DNA of 49,345 nt from Anaerolineaceae bacterium UBA4781 (GCA_002403105.1 DHHD01000019.1:1786-51130); one strand, 5' to 3'. Shown: positions 33,446 to 42,816, counted from the stretch's first letter. A program made the numbers and translations. Notes: a model not told the origin generated them from the sequence alone.

Positions 33446-34546
33446 TTGCGTATTCTATACTGTTCTCAGGATTATTCACCACATGATCACCGTTTCTTAA
33501 GTGCTCTTTCAAAGACTGATCATCAGATCTATTGGCTTCGGCTTGAAGATCGCAGGCGAAATCTTGAAACTCGTGATCTGCCGGAAAATATTCACAAAGT
33601 AACCTGGCGTGTTGGAAATGAGCGAGTGCACTGGTGGCAGTATCCGAGTTTGGGTAGAAAATTCCGAAATGTACTGAAAGAAATCCAGCCAGATCTAGTG
33701 CACGCCGGTCCTCTCCAGTCGGTCAGCATCTTACCTGCCAGCGCAGGTTTTCAGCCTCTGGTGAGCATGTCGTGGGGTTTTGATATGCTGCAGGATGCCG
33801 ACCGTAATCAATTTTGGAAATGGGCAACAAAATATGTATTAAAAAAGACAGATCGGTTATTTTGTGATTGCCAGACTGTGAAAAAGAAAGCTGTTGTTTG
33901 GGGTTTCCCGGAAGAAAAAGTTTCAGTATTTCCTTGGGGGGTGGATCTTTCTTTATTCAAACCTGCTGCAAAACAAAAAAAACTAGGCAAAGAGCTGATA
34001 TTTTTAAGTACACGTTCCTGGGAACCACGTTACGGGATTGATGTGGCGCTCAAGGGTTTTGCATTGGCTGTGCAGGAAAATCCAAATCTGCACCTGATCA
34101 TGCTCAGCAATGGATCACAAGCTGATTGGGTTTGGAGCTTTATTCGCGAAAACCGGCTTGAGCAGAATGTTGAACTGCGTGGACAAATTAATAATGAAAC
34201 GCTTTCGGAAATCTACCACAGCGCCCATGTCTACCTAACGGCATCACACGTGGATGGTTCTTCGGTCGCTTTGATGGAAGCCTTGGCATGTGGAACACCG
34301 GCTTTAGTTTCGGATATTCCCTCCAATCTGGAATGGGTCAAGGATGGGGTGGAGGGTTGGGTTTTCAAAGATGGCGATGCTTCTGATCTGGCATGTGCGA
34401 TCTTGCGAATTGCTTCCCAACCTGAAATGGTATCAACTGCTTCGATCAATGCCCGTCAAACGGCTGAACAGAAAGCGGATTGGAAAAAGAATTTTGCAAT
34501 TTTGCTGGAGGGGTATGATCGGGCAATAGAGGGTGTGGCAAAATGA
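33446..34546 (+). CDS. GT-B glycosyltransferase, family 4
   Basis: 366 residues. MRILYCSQDYSPHDHRFLSAL is the acceptor-side start and VSVFPWGVDLSLFKP marks the domain junction. The C-terminal half has YLTASHVDGSSVALMEALACGTPALVS, the donor-binding glutamate region of GT4. The start is a TTG at 33446 with GGAAGG ahead; the nearest ATG would remove part of the first strand. It lies between the NeuB-like and SpsF-like genes. Confidence 0.85.
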   Translation: MRILYCSQDYSPHDHRFLSALSKTDHQIYWLRLEDRRRNLETRDLPENIHKVTWRVGNERVHWWQYPSLGRKFRNVLKEIQPDLVHAGPLQSVSILPASAGFQPLVSMSWGFDMLQDADRNQFWKWATKYVLKKTDRLFCDCQTVKKKAVVWGFPEEKVSVFPWGVDLSLFKPAAKQKKLGKELIFLSTRSWEPRYGIDVALKGFALAVQENPNLHLIMLSNGSQADWVWSFIRENRLEQNVELRGQINNETLSEIYHSAHVYLTASHVDGSSVALMEALACGTPALVSDIPSNLEWVKDGVEGWVFKDGDASDLACAILRIASQPEMVSTASINARQTAEQKADWKKNFAILLEGYDRAIEGVAK

Positions 34547-35331
34547 CAAACCAAAGAATCGTAGCCATCATTCAAGCACGCATGGGTTCCAGCCGCTTGC
34601 CGGGTAAGGTGCTGCGCGATATTCATGGAAAACCCATGCTGGCATGGGTGGTTGAGCGGGCGCGCAAAGCTGCCACGCTTTCTGAAGTTGTTGTTGCTAC
34701 CACTATTGATCAAAGCGATGATATGCTGGAACAGGTTTGTGCCAATTTGGGTATTTCCTGTTTACGCGGGAGTGTTTTTGACGTGCTCGATCGTTATTAT
34801 CAAGCTGCTCGGCAGTGTGAAGCGGATATCATCGTGCGCCTCACTGCAGATTGCCCGTTGATCGACCCGGGTTTGATCGATCTGGTGGTTACTCGCTTTT
34901 TAGAAGAAAAAGTGGATTTTGCAGCAAACCGCTTACCACCACCCTATAAACGTACCTATCCGATCGGGTTGGATGTTGAGGTGGTGTCATTCGCTGCATT
35001 GAAAAGAGCTTGGAAGGAAGCCAAAGAAAGCCATGAGCGGGAACATGTACTGCCATATTTATACGATACTCCCGGGCGGTTTAAGATCCTGGTTGTGGAT
35101 TATGAGAAAAACTTGGGGAATTATCGTTGGACCGTGGATACACAATCTGATCTGATGTTCATTCAAGAAATAGTTGCTCGCCTGCCTGAGCAGGAAAAGT
35201 TTTCCTGGCTGGATGTGCTGAGAATTGTAGAAGAGAATCCAAAGTTGTCTGAGATTAACGCAGGAATTTCACATAAATCATTTCTGGATGTGGATGAGCG
35301 TGCAAATGATGAAGGAGAGAAGCATGGCTGA
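34543..35331 (+). CDS. spsF: SpsF-like CMP-sugar cytidylyltransferase
   Basis: 262 residues. IIQARMGSSRLPGKVLRDI is the CTP-binding loop of the SpsF/acylneuraminate cytidylyltransferase family. LTADCPLIDP (about 105-114) supplies the metal-binding aspartates. It would activate the NeuB-like product as a CMP-sugar. It overlaps the glycosyltransferase gene by 4 bases. The C-terminal 30 residues are charged and not conserved. Confidence 0.85.
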   Translation: MTNQRIVAIIQARMGSSRLPGKVLRDIHGKPMLAWVVERARKAATLSEVVVATTIDQSDDMLEQVCANLGISCLRGSVFDVLDRYYQAARQCEADIIVRLTADCPLIDPGLIDLVVTRFLEEKVDFAANRLPPPYKRTYPIGLDVEVVSFAALKRAWKEAKESHEREHVLPYLYDTPGRFKILVVDYEKNLGNYRWTVDTQSDLMFIQEIVARLPEQEKFSWLDVLRIVEENPKLSEINAGISHKSFLDVDERANDEGEKHG

Positions 35332-36253
35332 TCCTCTGATCACGTTTTTTACAGCTCCCAAACCTTTCACAAACTCCCATATTAATATCATTCAACGCAA
35401 TGCAATCCAATCCTGGAAGAACTTAAGTGAAGCGGTTCAAATCTTCCTCATTGGAAATGACGAGGGGATTGCTCAAGCAGCCAAAGATTATAAAGTTCAA
35501 CATTTTCCACAAGTGCGCTGCAATGATCGGGGGACCCCGCTCATCAGTTCCATGTTGCAAATTGCCCGTGAAAATAGCCACAGCCCTTACCTGTGTATCA
35601 TCAATACGGATATTCTGGTGCTGCCGGAAATGCTGGATGTGTTAAAGGTTGTTGCTGGAAAGATGCAGCAATTTCTGCTGGTCGGGCAGCGCTGGGATGT
35701 GGAAATCACCGAACTGCTCCCGCAGAATGAATCCCTCTTCACGGTAATACGTGAAAAGATCCAGAAGGTCGGTCGGCTGCATCCACCCATGGGCAGTGAT
35801 TATTTTCTCTTCCCGCGTACCTGTTTTACAAAAATTCCTGATTTTGCCATTGGTAGAGCTGGTTGGGATAACTGGATGATCTATAAAGCACGGTTGGAAG
35901 GTTGGAAGGTGATCGATAGCAGCCAGTCTATCACCATTGCCCATCAGGATCATGATTACAGGCATTTTAAGGACGGAAAATCTCATTATCGCCAGCCTGA
36001 AACGAAGGTAAATGTGCAGCTGGCAGGTGGAGCACACACCGTTTTTACGCTGCATGATGCCCAGCGTAGAATCGTGAATGGGCAAGTGAAATCGATCCCC
36101 TTGACCTGGAAACGATTTTGGCGTGAAACAGAGATTTTTCCTATATCAGTATTGAAAAGCCAATTCCTGGGGAAAATATCATTTTATTTGTTCCATCCCC
36201 AAAAAGCTTATTCTCTGTTGCGAAATTTAATGAAAAAAGTTCTCAAAGGGTAG
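35324..36253 (+). CDS. GT-A-like transferase of unknown specificity
   Basis: 309 residues from the ATG at 35324, which has GAAGGAGAG just ahead and overlaps the spsF stop by 8 bases. Features of a GT-A fold: a first strand ADPLITFFTAPKPF, a middle CIINTDILVLPEML that stands in the DxD place (NTD), and GRAGWDNWMIYKA, where GT2 enzymes have the acceptor motif. No family name is certain. Last gene of cassette 1; a bidirectional terminator follows. Confidence 0.65.
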   Translation: MADPLITFFTAPKPFTNSHINIIQRNAIQSWKNLSEAVQIFLIGNDEGIAQAAKDYKVQHFPQVRCNDRGTPLISSMLQIARENSHSPYLCIINTDILVLPEMLDVLKVVAGKMQQFLLVGQRWDVEITELLPQNESLFTVIREKIQKVGRLHPPMGSDYFLFPRTCFTKIPDFAIGRAGWDNWMIYKARLEGWKVIDSSQSITIAHQDHDYRHFKDGKSHYRQPETKVNVQLAGGAHTVFTLHDAQRRIVNGQVKSIPLTWKRFWRETEIFPISVLKSQFLGKISFYLFHPQKAYSLLRNLMKKVLKG

Positions 36254-36260
36254 ATAATCC

Positions 36261-36295
36261 AAAAAGAAATTGGAATTTATTTCCAATTTCTTTTT
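36261..36295. terminator. Bidirectional terminator between cassette 1 and the solute-binding protein gene
   Basis: Perfect 15-bp inverted repeat AAAAAGAAATTGGAA (36261-36275) / TTCCAATTTCTTTTT (36281-36295), 5-base loop, with A and T runs on both sides. Confidence 0.9.
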
Positions 36296-36367
36296 TATTT
36301 ACTCATATACTTATTTCACAGATGCTTCTATTCATCTGCTTGTGGAAGCAGCTTTATTTCTTCTAAT

Positions 36368-38257
36368 CTAATTTGTGCAGGCTTCTCCAAAATTGAATTC
36401 TTCCAAATTCCACAAATCGCTGGTTGAACCAATTGTTGGATTAAATCCGCACATATCCGCGCGGGCTACACTGACATCGGCATGGTAAAACAAAGGGATT
36501 AACGGTAGAGCATTCTCAATTTCCTTTGTCGATTCTTCCTTCAAATCGTTGGACGGTATAGTCGCGCAAAGTTGATTTAATCGCTCGACCTTTTCAAGCG
36601 CGGGCATGCTGCTGGCAATCCACTCCTCGTTCAAATAAGTGCATGGGAAACCCTTCGCAATCGTGTGTGAGAATGGCATCAGATCAAAATCAAGCGTGAA
36701 AATGGGTCCATCCTGTGCAAGGTAATCCCATGAAGTGTAGGTTTTGATATCCAATTGGATGCCACATTCTTTCAAGGACGCTTGCACTGCTGCTGATTCT
36801 CTTTCATACATGGGATCATCAGGAACGATCATGGATAGAACCAACGTTGAACCGTCTTCAACAGATTCAACTCCTTGAGCGACGCGAGGTGTTTCCAGAT
36901 TTCCATCTTCATCCACCCAACCCAGTGCATCCAACAGTTGCGCAGCTGCTTCCGGAGAATATCCAACCTCTTCTGAAAATTGCTGTGCTTCAAAGATGGT
37001 GTTGGTTGGGAAAGCCAATTTGTAATTGGTCTTGCTGTTGACGTAAGCACGGTCGATGCACATGGAAAGAATCGGTTGGAGAGAGGTAACATTTGTTCGT
37101 TCTGGATTCAACCATAGCCCTTCCAAAATGGAATTGGGTAGCGCATGCGCCTGAACTGCAGGAGTCATATAGTAATCTGTAAGATAATTCAGGAGATCAT
37201 ATTGATCCGAAAAATCAACGGTGGCATCCACCAGATCACACTGGTCGGAATAGATCGTCTTTCCATCCGGGCTCCAGTTGTATTCCAATATTTCATATCG
37301 TTCATAATCAAATTCCAGCGAAGCCAGGTTGGTATCTCCCAGGTTGGAAACAAAGCGAAATTCCAATTCATCAAAATAGGGTAGCCCTTCGGAAGAACGG
37401 AAATAGAACGGATTTCTCTCCAGAAGGATAGATCCGTCATTCCATTCTTTTATGGAATAGGCTCCCCAACCCAGGGGTGTTTGGTTGGCAAAATCCGCTT
37501 CCAATAGCTCAGAAGCGGAATATCCTTCCCAAGTATGCGTCGGTAGAGGAGAAAAGAAATAGGCTTCCGTAATGTTAGGAATTAAGCCGGGAATTAAACG
37601 AACTTGAACAGTGCTTTGATTAAGTGCTCTGTAACTGGCAATTTGATTGGAAATAGTTTTATCGTTGGGTGTGGCAGGATCAGAAGCAAGATCAAAGGAA
37701 AAGTCAGAATCTTCTGCAGTCAGAGGAGTCCCATCCGACCAGAGCAGGTCGTCTTTTAATTGAAATGTAAGTTGTGCCTGATCGAGAGTAACTGGATCAG
37801 AACCATTCCAGGTGACAGTACAATCGGATGAGGTACAGCCGCTGGGTAAATAATTCACTCCGCTGACCAATGGCGCGGGACTCCCGGATGCATCAAGGAT
37901 CATGTCTCCCGGATTGATGGTTACTTGATCGGTTTCAACCCCGCCATTTTGCAATGAAGGCAGCGATTGAAGGATGACAGGGATCGTTTCTCCATCCACT
38001 CTATCGAATGGGCCATCATAAATGGCTTGCAGGATATCCCACTCCACCTGCGTGCTGGCTTTATAAAGATAGAGAGAAGCAGGTTCATAGCCAAGGCAGA
38101 TAGTTAGTTTACGCGGTTCAGAAGTCGTGGTTGTTTCAGTTACAACTTCTTCTTCAATAGTTTGAGAAGAGGAATCGGTCTGACTGCAGGAACTAATGGA
38201 AAGAGAGAAAAGGAACCAGGTGAGGATGAGGATATGGATGGATTTTTTATTGGTCAT
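36368..38257 (-). CDS. ABC transporter solute-binding lipoprotein (family 5, peptide-type)
   Basis: 629 residues from the ATG at 38257. Signal peptide with lipobox SISSC (Cys24 lipidated), then a Ser/Thr/Glu-rich linker. The rest is an SBP_bac_5 protein: LLWSDGTPLTAEDSDFSF (about 180-197) is the typical WSDGxPxTAxD entry, then a long two-lobed body. Family members bind peptides, nickel or sugars. No permease or ATPase genes are near, so it is an orphan. It stands on the strand opposite to all its neighbours between two polysaccharide cassettes. The longer frame reaching 38308 has no support. Confidence 0.87.
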   Translation of the reverse strand: MTNKKSIHILILTWFLFSLSISSCSQTDSSSQTIEEEVVTETTTTSEPRKLTICLGYEPASLYLYKASTQVEWDILQAIYDGPFDRVDGETIPVILQSLPSLQNGGVETDQVTINPGDMILDASGSPAPLVSGVNYLPSGCTSSDCTVTWNGSDPVTLDQAQLTFQLKDDLLWSDGTPLTAEDSDFSFDLASDPATPNDKTISNQIASYRALNQSTVQVRLIPGLIPNITEAYFFSPLPTHTWEGYSASELLEADFANQTPLGWGAYSIKEWNDGSILLERNPFYFRSSEGLPYFDELEFRFVSNLGDTNLASLEFDYERYEILEYNWSPDGKTIYSDQCDLVDATVDFSDQYDLLNYLTDYYMTPAVQAHALPNSILEGLWLNPERTNVTSLQPILSMCIDRAYVNSKTNYKLAFPTNTIFEAQQFSEEVGYSPEAAAQLLDALGWVDEDGNLETPRVAQGVESVEDGSTLVLSMIVPDDPMYERESAAVQASLKECGIQLDIKTYTSWDYLAQDGPIFTLDFDLMPFSHTIAKGFPCTYLNEEWIASSMPALEKVERLNQLCATIPSNDLKEESTKEIENALPLIPLFYHADVSVARADMCGFNPTIGSTSDLWNLEEFNFGEACTN

Positions 38258-38263
38258 TTTGCG

Positions 38264-38269
38264 ATTATA
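38264..38269 (-). promoter_or_regulatory. -10 box 6 bases before the solute-binding protein start
   Basis: Minus-strand TATAAT (38269-38264) is followed by CGCAAA and the ATG at 38257. Transcription would start at or next to the A of the ATG, so the message may be leaderless. No good -35 and no ribosome-binding site are seen. Confidence 0.4.
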
Positions 38270-38345
38270 CGATAATTTCTGTTTTTGCCGAGGAGTTGGT
38301 ACAATCATTCTATGGTAGCATTAATCCCGCTTTTGGAGAATTAGA

Positions 38346-39290
38346 ATGCGCGTTGGTCAAAACCCCGCCAAACAAATCAAAACTGTCGCAAAACCGCAGC
38401 GGATCACCATTGCGGTTCTAAATTACATCCCAAATCAACAGGGTTATTTTGCGGAATCATTTGCAGTGCTGCAACGTTGCGTGGGCAGCATCTTTGAGAA
38501 TACCGAACAACCTTATGATCTTTTGGTCTTTGATAACGGCAGTTGCCCGGAAGTGAAACAATACCTGCTGGAATTGCAAGCCAATGATCGAATTCAATAT
38601 CTGGTTTTTTCTGAGAAAAATGTAGGCAAAGGTGGGGCTTGGGATTTTATTTTCAATGCAGCTCCAGGAGAAATAATTGCGTATAGTGATAATGACGCTT
38701 ATTTTTATCCGGGATGGTTGAAAGAAAGTTTAAAAATTCTAGAAACATATCCTAAGGTAGGCATGATCACCGCACGTCCATTGCGGACCATACCGGAATT
38801 ATCCACCAATACCATTCAATGGGCAAAAGAAACATCAGAAGTGTATATGGAAGAAGGAGATTTTATCAGTTATGCTGATTTTTACGAATTCTCCTCTACA
38901 TTGGGTTATTCCGATGAAAAGTTGGAACAGGAATACAAAAGCAAGAAAGATACTCGGTTAACTTATAAAGGCGTTCAAGCGTATGTAGGCGCCAACCATT
39001 TTCAATTCATTGGTTGGAAAGAAACCCTGCGAGCCGTAACACCTTTTGATATGCAGAAACCCCTCGGGCAGGTAAAGCAATTGGATGATCGTTTGAATAA
39101 GGGGGGGTATCTGCGCTTGATGACAGTAAATCCTCTCATTCAAAATATGAGCAATCAAATATCGGAGACAGTTAAGAAACCTGAATCTGCATCTCCAAAG
39201 AAAACTTTCAGATTTAGAAATATCGCGATCATTAAAAAAACTCTCCTGTGGATCCATGACCGGATTTTTACCCTTTACTATGACAAATAA
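38346..39290 (+). CDS. Family 2 glycosyltransferase (paralogue A)
   Basis: 314 residues, GT-A fold. ITIAVLNYIPNQQGYFAESF is the first strand, DLLVFDNGS the nucleotide loop, NVGKGGAWDFIF the following helix, and SDNDAYFYPGWL (about 115-126) the metal site with DND in the DxD place. TYKGVQAYVGANHFQF replaces the EDxD-type acceptor motif, so this is a separate GT2 branch. GGAG precedes the ATG. The gene at 40771 is a clear paralogue with the same layout. Confidence 0.85.
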   Translation: MRVGQNPAKQIKTVAKPQRITIAVLNYIPNQQGYFAESFAVLQRCVGSIFENTEQPYDLLVFDNGSCPEVKQYLLELQANDRIQYLVFSEKNVGKGGAWDFIFNAAPGEIIAYSDNDAYFYPGWLKESLKILETYPKVGMITARPLRTIPELSTNTIQWAKETSEVYMEEGDFISYADFYEFSSTLGYSDEKLEQEYKSKKDTRLTYKGVQAYVGANHFQFIGWKETLRAVTPFDMQKPLGQVKQLDDRLNKGGYLRLMTVNPLIQNMSNQISETVKKPESASPKKTFRFRNIAIIKKTLLWIHDRIFTLYYDK

Positions 39291-40755
39291 TACACTTCCA
39301 TTTAACGAAAAGAAAAAATATCGAATCTTCATCAGCGCCGATCATGGGCTGGCAATCGTATATTTTTTACAGACCCAGGTGGTTCCGGCGCTCATCTATG
39401 AAGATGTGGAAGTCATTCTGCTTACTGATGATGAACTGGTGGAAAAAATTCAAGCCCGTTTTGGTCAACCCGGTTTGGAGATCAAAGGACTGCGTCTAAA
39501 AGCGGTAAAAGATTATCTCAATGAATACAAACCGTCCAAGCAATGGTGGTTTAACTTTTTTCGCAGAGTGGGTGCATCAAAAAAGATCAATACCGAAGCG
39601 CTTGATTCTCACATTCGCCAGGTGGAAGGTGAAGCAACCGGAACCAGAGCATTCTTTGTTTACTTTACACGCGTAATCATTGCCATTTTGCGAAATTCCC
39701 GTTTGGCAAGGCGCTGGTTTGTGCGCAGTCAGATGAGTCTAGTTCCCGAACCCCCCGGAATTTATGCGGATCTATTTGATAAATATCAGCCCGATCTGGT
39801 GGTTGCCAGCACACCTGCCTGGAGACTTGACAGAATCCTGATTCGTGAAGCTGCTCAGCGCGGGATACCCACTGCTTCCGTGATCGTGGGGTGGGATAAT
39901 CCTTCCAGCTACAGTTTAAATGGTGGAAAGGTGGATTGGATCACCTGCTGGTCAGAGATACAAAAAGAGGAATTGGTGAAGGGTTCTGATTGGGAACCTG
40001 AACGTGTGAATATCGGCGGCATTCCTTCTTATGATGGTTATTTTCAGCAGAAATGGTTGATGAAAAAAGGGGAATATTTTAAAAGCCACAATCTCGATCC
40101 AAAACGGAAACTGCTTGGGTATGCTTGCAGTTTCACTACTTTTTCTCCCAACTATCAGAATATTGAAGCGATTGTTGAATTGATGGAGACCAATGAACTG
40201 GTGGAACCTTGCCAGTTGTTGATACGGTTACATCCCAATCATTTCCTCGATGATCCCCTTTTCAAAGCCGAAAAAGAACATATCACCGGGCTTGCTAGGC
40301 GCAGCAACCACGTTCATATCGTCGAACCTGTCCCATTGGGTGGTGATCTGGGTTATTATTCCGGTGAAGATATGCCGGAAAAATCATCCATGATGGCATA
40401 TTCGGATGTATTTTTAACCGTTTATTCCACCATGGTTGTGGAAGCTTCCATTCACGAAACACCGATCGTCAGTGTCTGCTTTGATGTGCCTGGTGGATGG
40501 GGAGAATCAGGGCGTTTTTACCTGCCACTATCCAAGATCGGGAATTGGCCTACCCATAAACGCTTCATTGATTCTGGTGCAGGGAGGGTGGCATTTAAAA
40601 AACAGGAACTGAAAGAACATATCAATACATACCTGAAACAACCTGAAATTGATTTGGAGAAACAGCGTGCATTCATCAAAGATGAATGTACATACACTGA
40701 GGCCGACGCGGGACGCAGGACCGCCGGATTTTTATTATCTTTAATAAGGCAATAA
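39280..40755 (+). CDS. GT-B capsule-synthesis-type protein with HP motif (copy 2)
   Basis: 491 residues from the ATG at 39280, which overlaps the previous stop by 11 bases; an in-frame ATG at 39256 is less likely. The N-terminal half holds YRIFISADHGLAIVYF; the C-terminal half has HPNH (HP at about 318-319) and YSTMVVEASIHETPIVS (about 382-398), the HP and S/T pair shared with the proteins at 27890 and 46994. It lies between two paralogous GT2 genes. A CMP-sugar donor is inferred only from the HP motif and context. Confidence 0.7.
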   Translation: MTNNTLPFNEKKKYRIFISADHGLAIVYFLQTQVVPALIYEDVEVILLTDDELVEKIQARFGQPGLEIKGLRLKAVKDYLNEYKPSKQWWFNFFRRVGASKKINTEALDSHIRQVEGEATGTRAFFVYFTRVIIAILRNSRLARRWFVRSQMSLVPEPPGIYADLFDKYQPDLVVASTPAWRLDRILIREAAQRGIPTASVIVGWDNPSSYSLNGGKVDWITCWSEIQKEELVKGSDWEPERVNIGGIPSYDGYFQQKWLMKKGEYFKSHNLDPKRKLLGYACSFTTFSPNYQNIEAIVELMETNELVEPCQLLIRLHPNHFLDDPLFKAEKEHITGLARRSNHVHIVEPVPLGGDLGYYSGEDMPEKSSMMAYSDVFLTVYSTMVVEASIHETPIVSVCFDVPGGWGESGRFYLPLSKIGNWPTHKRFIDSGAGRVAFKKQELKEHINTYLKQPEIDLEKQRAFIKDECTYTEADAGRRTAGFLLSLIRQ

Positions 40756-40770
40756 ATTAGGAGAGTAACC

Positions 40771-41757
40771 ATGCCAAGAATAGGAATGAATCCCTCTCGA
40801 GGACAGAGCACTGATTATAAGCCAGCCAAAATATCTTTGGTAATGTTGACCTATATTCCTAATGATATTGGTTATTTTGAGAAACGATTTGAGGTCATGC
40901 GCATCAGTCTGGAAAGTTTTATTCAAAACACAAGCGTGCCGCACGATTTAATCGTTTTTGATAATAACAGCAACGAAAAAGTGGTTGATTATCTGAAGGA
41001 AATGCGCGACAAGGGAAAAATTGATTACTTGATATTATCCAACCGCAATATTGGGAAAATGGGCGCTCTGCAAATTGCTTTTCGAGCTGTCCCGGGTGAG
41101 ATCATTGCTTACAGCGATGATGATGTTTTCTTCCTGCCGGGATGGCTGGAACGACATCTGGAAGTGCTTGAAACCTACCCGAAAGTGGGTATGGTTACCG
41201 GTCTTTATATTCGCCTGCACATGAAGGAAGGAATTGGTTCAGTTCTAAAGTTTGCGACAGAAGAAGGCGTGAAATCTCACAGAGGTGATTTGATCTCGAA
41301 AGATCTGCAGCTTCATTATATTGATAATACCGGTCGTACGTGGGAACAATATCAAAAAGAGACGGCTGGATTGGAAGACATGGCTTTAACATATAAAGGG
41401 GTAAACACTCTGGCATCCGCCGGTCACTACCAATTTGTAACTCGAAAAGATGTCATTCTGCAAGCACTCCCGGGTGTCTGGCAGAGCCAATTGATGGGGA
41501 AGATGCGTGAATTGGATCTACAGATCGATCTGATGGGTTACTTAAGATTATGTACATATCCGGCAACCGTACGACTGCTGGGTAATCTTATTAATCCTGA
41601 AATGGCAGAACAGATCAATCAATATGGTTTTTCCGTAGTCCCCAGCGAAGTGGAAAGCCAACCAACGACCATAAAGACCAAGTTTATGCGCTTGCCGATC
41701 GTAAAAAGAGTTGCTTACTTCCTATACAATAGATTATTTAAGATCATTAATGCTTAG
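40771..41757 (+). CDS. Family 2 glycosyltransferase (paralogue B)
   Basis: 328 residues. Shares with paralogue A the start (LVMLTYIPNDIGYFEKRFEV), DLIVFDNNS, NIGKMGALQIAF, APGEII-type turn and metal site (SDDDVFFLPGWL, with DDD), followed by ALTYKGVNTLASAGHYQF. The end is variable. AGGAGAG precedes the ATG. A and B probably arose by duplication and then took different sugars or linkages. Confidence 0.86.
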   Translation: MPRIGMNPSRGQSTDYKPAKISLVMLTYIPNDIGYFEKRFEVMRISLESFIQNTSVPHDLIVFDNNSNEKVVDYLKEMRDKGKIDYLILSNRNIGKMGALQIAFRAVPGEIIAYSDDDVFFLPGWLERHLEVLETYPKVGMVTGLYIRLHMKEGIGSVLKFATEEGVKSHRGDLISKDLQLHYIDNTGRTWEQYQKETAGLEDMALTYKGVNTLASAGHYQFVTRKDVILQALPGVWQSQLMGKMRELDLQIDLMGYLRLCTYPATVRLLGNLINPEMAEQINQYGFSVVPSEVESQPTTIKTKFMRLPIVKRVAYFLYNRLFKIINA

Positions 41758-41786
41758 AATGATGTAGATTCTTTGGCAACCAGAAA

Positions 41787-41795
41787 TGGTATATT
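41787..41795 (+). promoter_or_regulatory. Possible extended -10 box before the Gfo/Idh gene
   Basis: TGG-TATATT, an extended -10, lies 10 bases before the ATG at 41806. No good -35. It could start a separate transcript for cassette 2. Confidence 0.3.
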
Positions 41796-41805
41796 GGAAT
41801 AGAAC

Positions 41806-42816
41806 ATGAAATTCCTTATTGCTGGATTAGGCTCAATTGGGCGCAGACATCTCCACAACCTGGTGGAACTGGGTGAGAAGGATGTTCTGTTGTATCGCAC
41901 CCATCAGGCAACCCTCTCTGATACTGATCTTGCTGCTTACCCGGTGATAACAGATTTAGAGAAAGCTCTTGAGCAAAAGCCAGACTCTGCCATTATTTCT
42001 AATCCAACCGCTTTGCATCTAAAAGTTGCCATTCCCTGTGCAGAAGCGGGATGTGCGCTCTTCCTGGAAAAGCCACTCAGTATAGATTGCATAGGCCTTG
42101 AAGATTTACATGAAATTCTGAAAAAGACAGGGAAACCAGTGGTAGTCGGTTTTCAATTTCGTTTTCATCCTGCTTTTCAACAGATTGCAGAGTGGATTAA
42201 AGAAGGATTGATCGGCAGGGTTTTATCTTCCAATGTGTATTGGGGTGAATACCTGCCAGATTGGCATCCATGGGAGGATTATCGCGTTTCTTACAGTGCG
42301 CGTAAAGACCTGGGGGGAGGGGTGGTTCTCACCCTTTGTCATCCGATGGATTATTTACGCTGGCTGCTTGGCGAAGTCGTTTCTGTTTCTGCATTTGTAG
42401 GAAAGATCAGCGATCTGGAACTGGAAGTAGAAGATATGGCTGAAATCACCATGCAGCATATTAATGGAGCAGTATCTTGTATCCATCTGGATTATTACAC
42501 CCAGCCAAAACGTCATTCGCTTGAAATCACCGGCAACAATGGCACCATAACATGGGATGAAATCAGCAATGAAGTAAAGTTATACAAAGCAGATGAGAAA
42601 CGCTGGTTGGCTTTCAAATCTCCGGTTGCATTCAACCGCAATGACCTGTTCCTGGCAGAGATGCGCCATTTTCTTGCTGTGATCAAGAATAATGAACAGC
42701 CTGTCTGTTCCTTTTTAGATGGCGTCCGCATTCAACAGATCATCATGGCTGCCTATCAAAGCGCTGAGAGTGGACAAACTACCATATCCCTGCCTGCTAT
42801 CCAAAGGAATTCATGA
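41806..42816 (+). CDS. Gfo/Idh/MocA-family sugar oxidoreductase
   Basis: 336 residues. N-terminal Rossmann GLGSIGRRHLHNL, LFLEKPLS (the family's EKP motif with the catalytic lysine) and the GFQFRFHPAF continuation, then a C-terminal alpha/beta domain with DLGGGVVLTLCHPMDYLRWLLG. These enzymes oxidise or reduce sugars or cyclitols with NAD(P). It overlaps the SDR gene by 4 bases. The pairing with a PtmA-like SDR and nonulosonate genes recalls the ptmF-ptmA pair of the Campylobacter legionaminate locus; the substrate is unknown. Confidence 0.85.
   Translation: MKFLIAGLGSIGRRHLHNLVELGEKDVLLYRTHQATLSDTDLAAYPVITDLEKALEQKPDSAIISNPTALHLKVAIPCAEAGCALFLEKPLSIDCIGLEDLHEILKKTGKPVVVGFQFRFHPAFQQIAEWIKEGLIGRVLSSNVYWGEYLPDWHPWEDYRVSYSARKDLGGGVVLTLCHPMDYLRWLLGEVVSVSAFVGKISDLELEVEDMAEITMQHINGAVSCIHLDYYTQPKRHSLEITGNNGTITWDEISNEVKLYKADEKRWLAFKSPVAFNRNDLFLAEMRHFLAVIKNNEQPVCSFLDGVRIQQIIMAAYQSAESGQTTISLPAIQRNS

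Noticed and set aside
33446..34546. PseG-type UDP-sugar hydrolase between neuB-like and spsF-like genes
   Set aside because: The motifs are those of GT4 (EALACGTPALVS), not the PseG glycine-rich GT28-like pattern; the hydrolase remains unfound.
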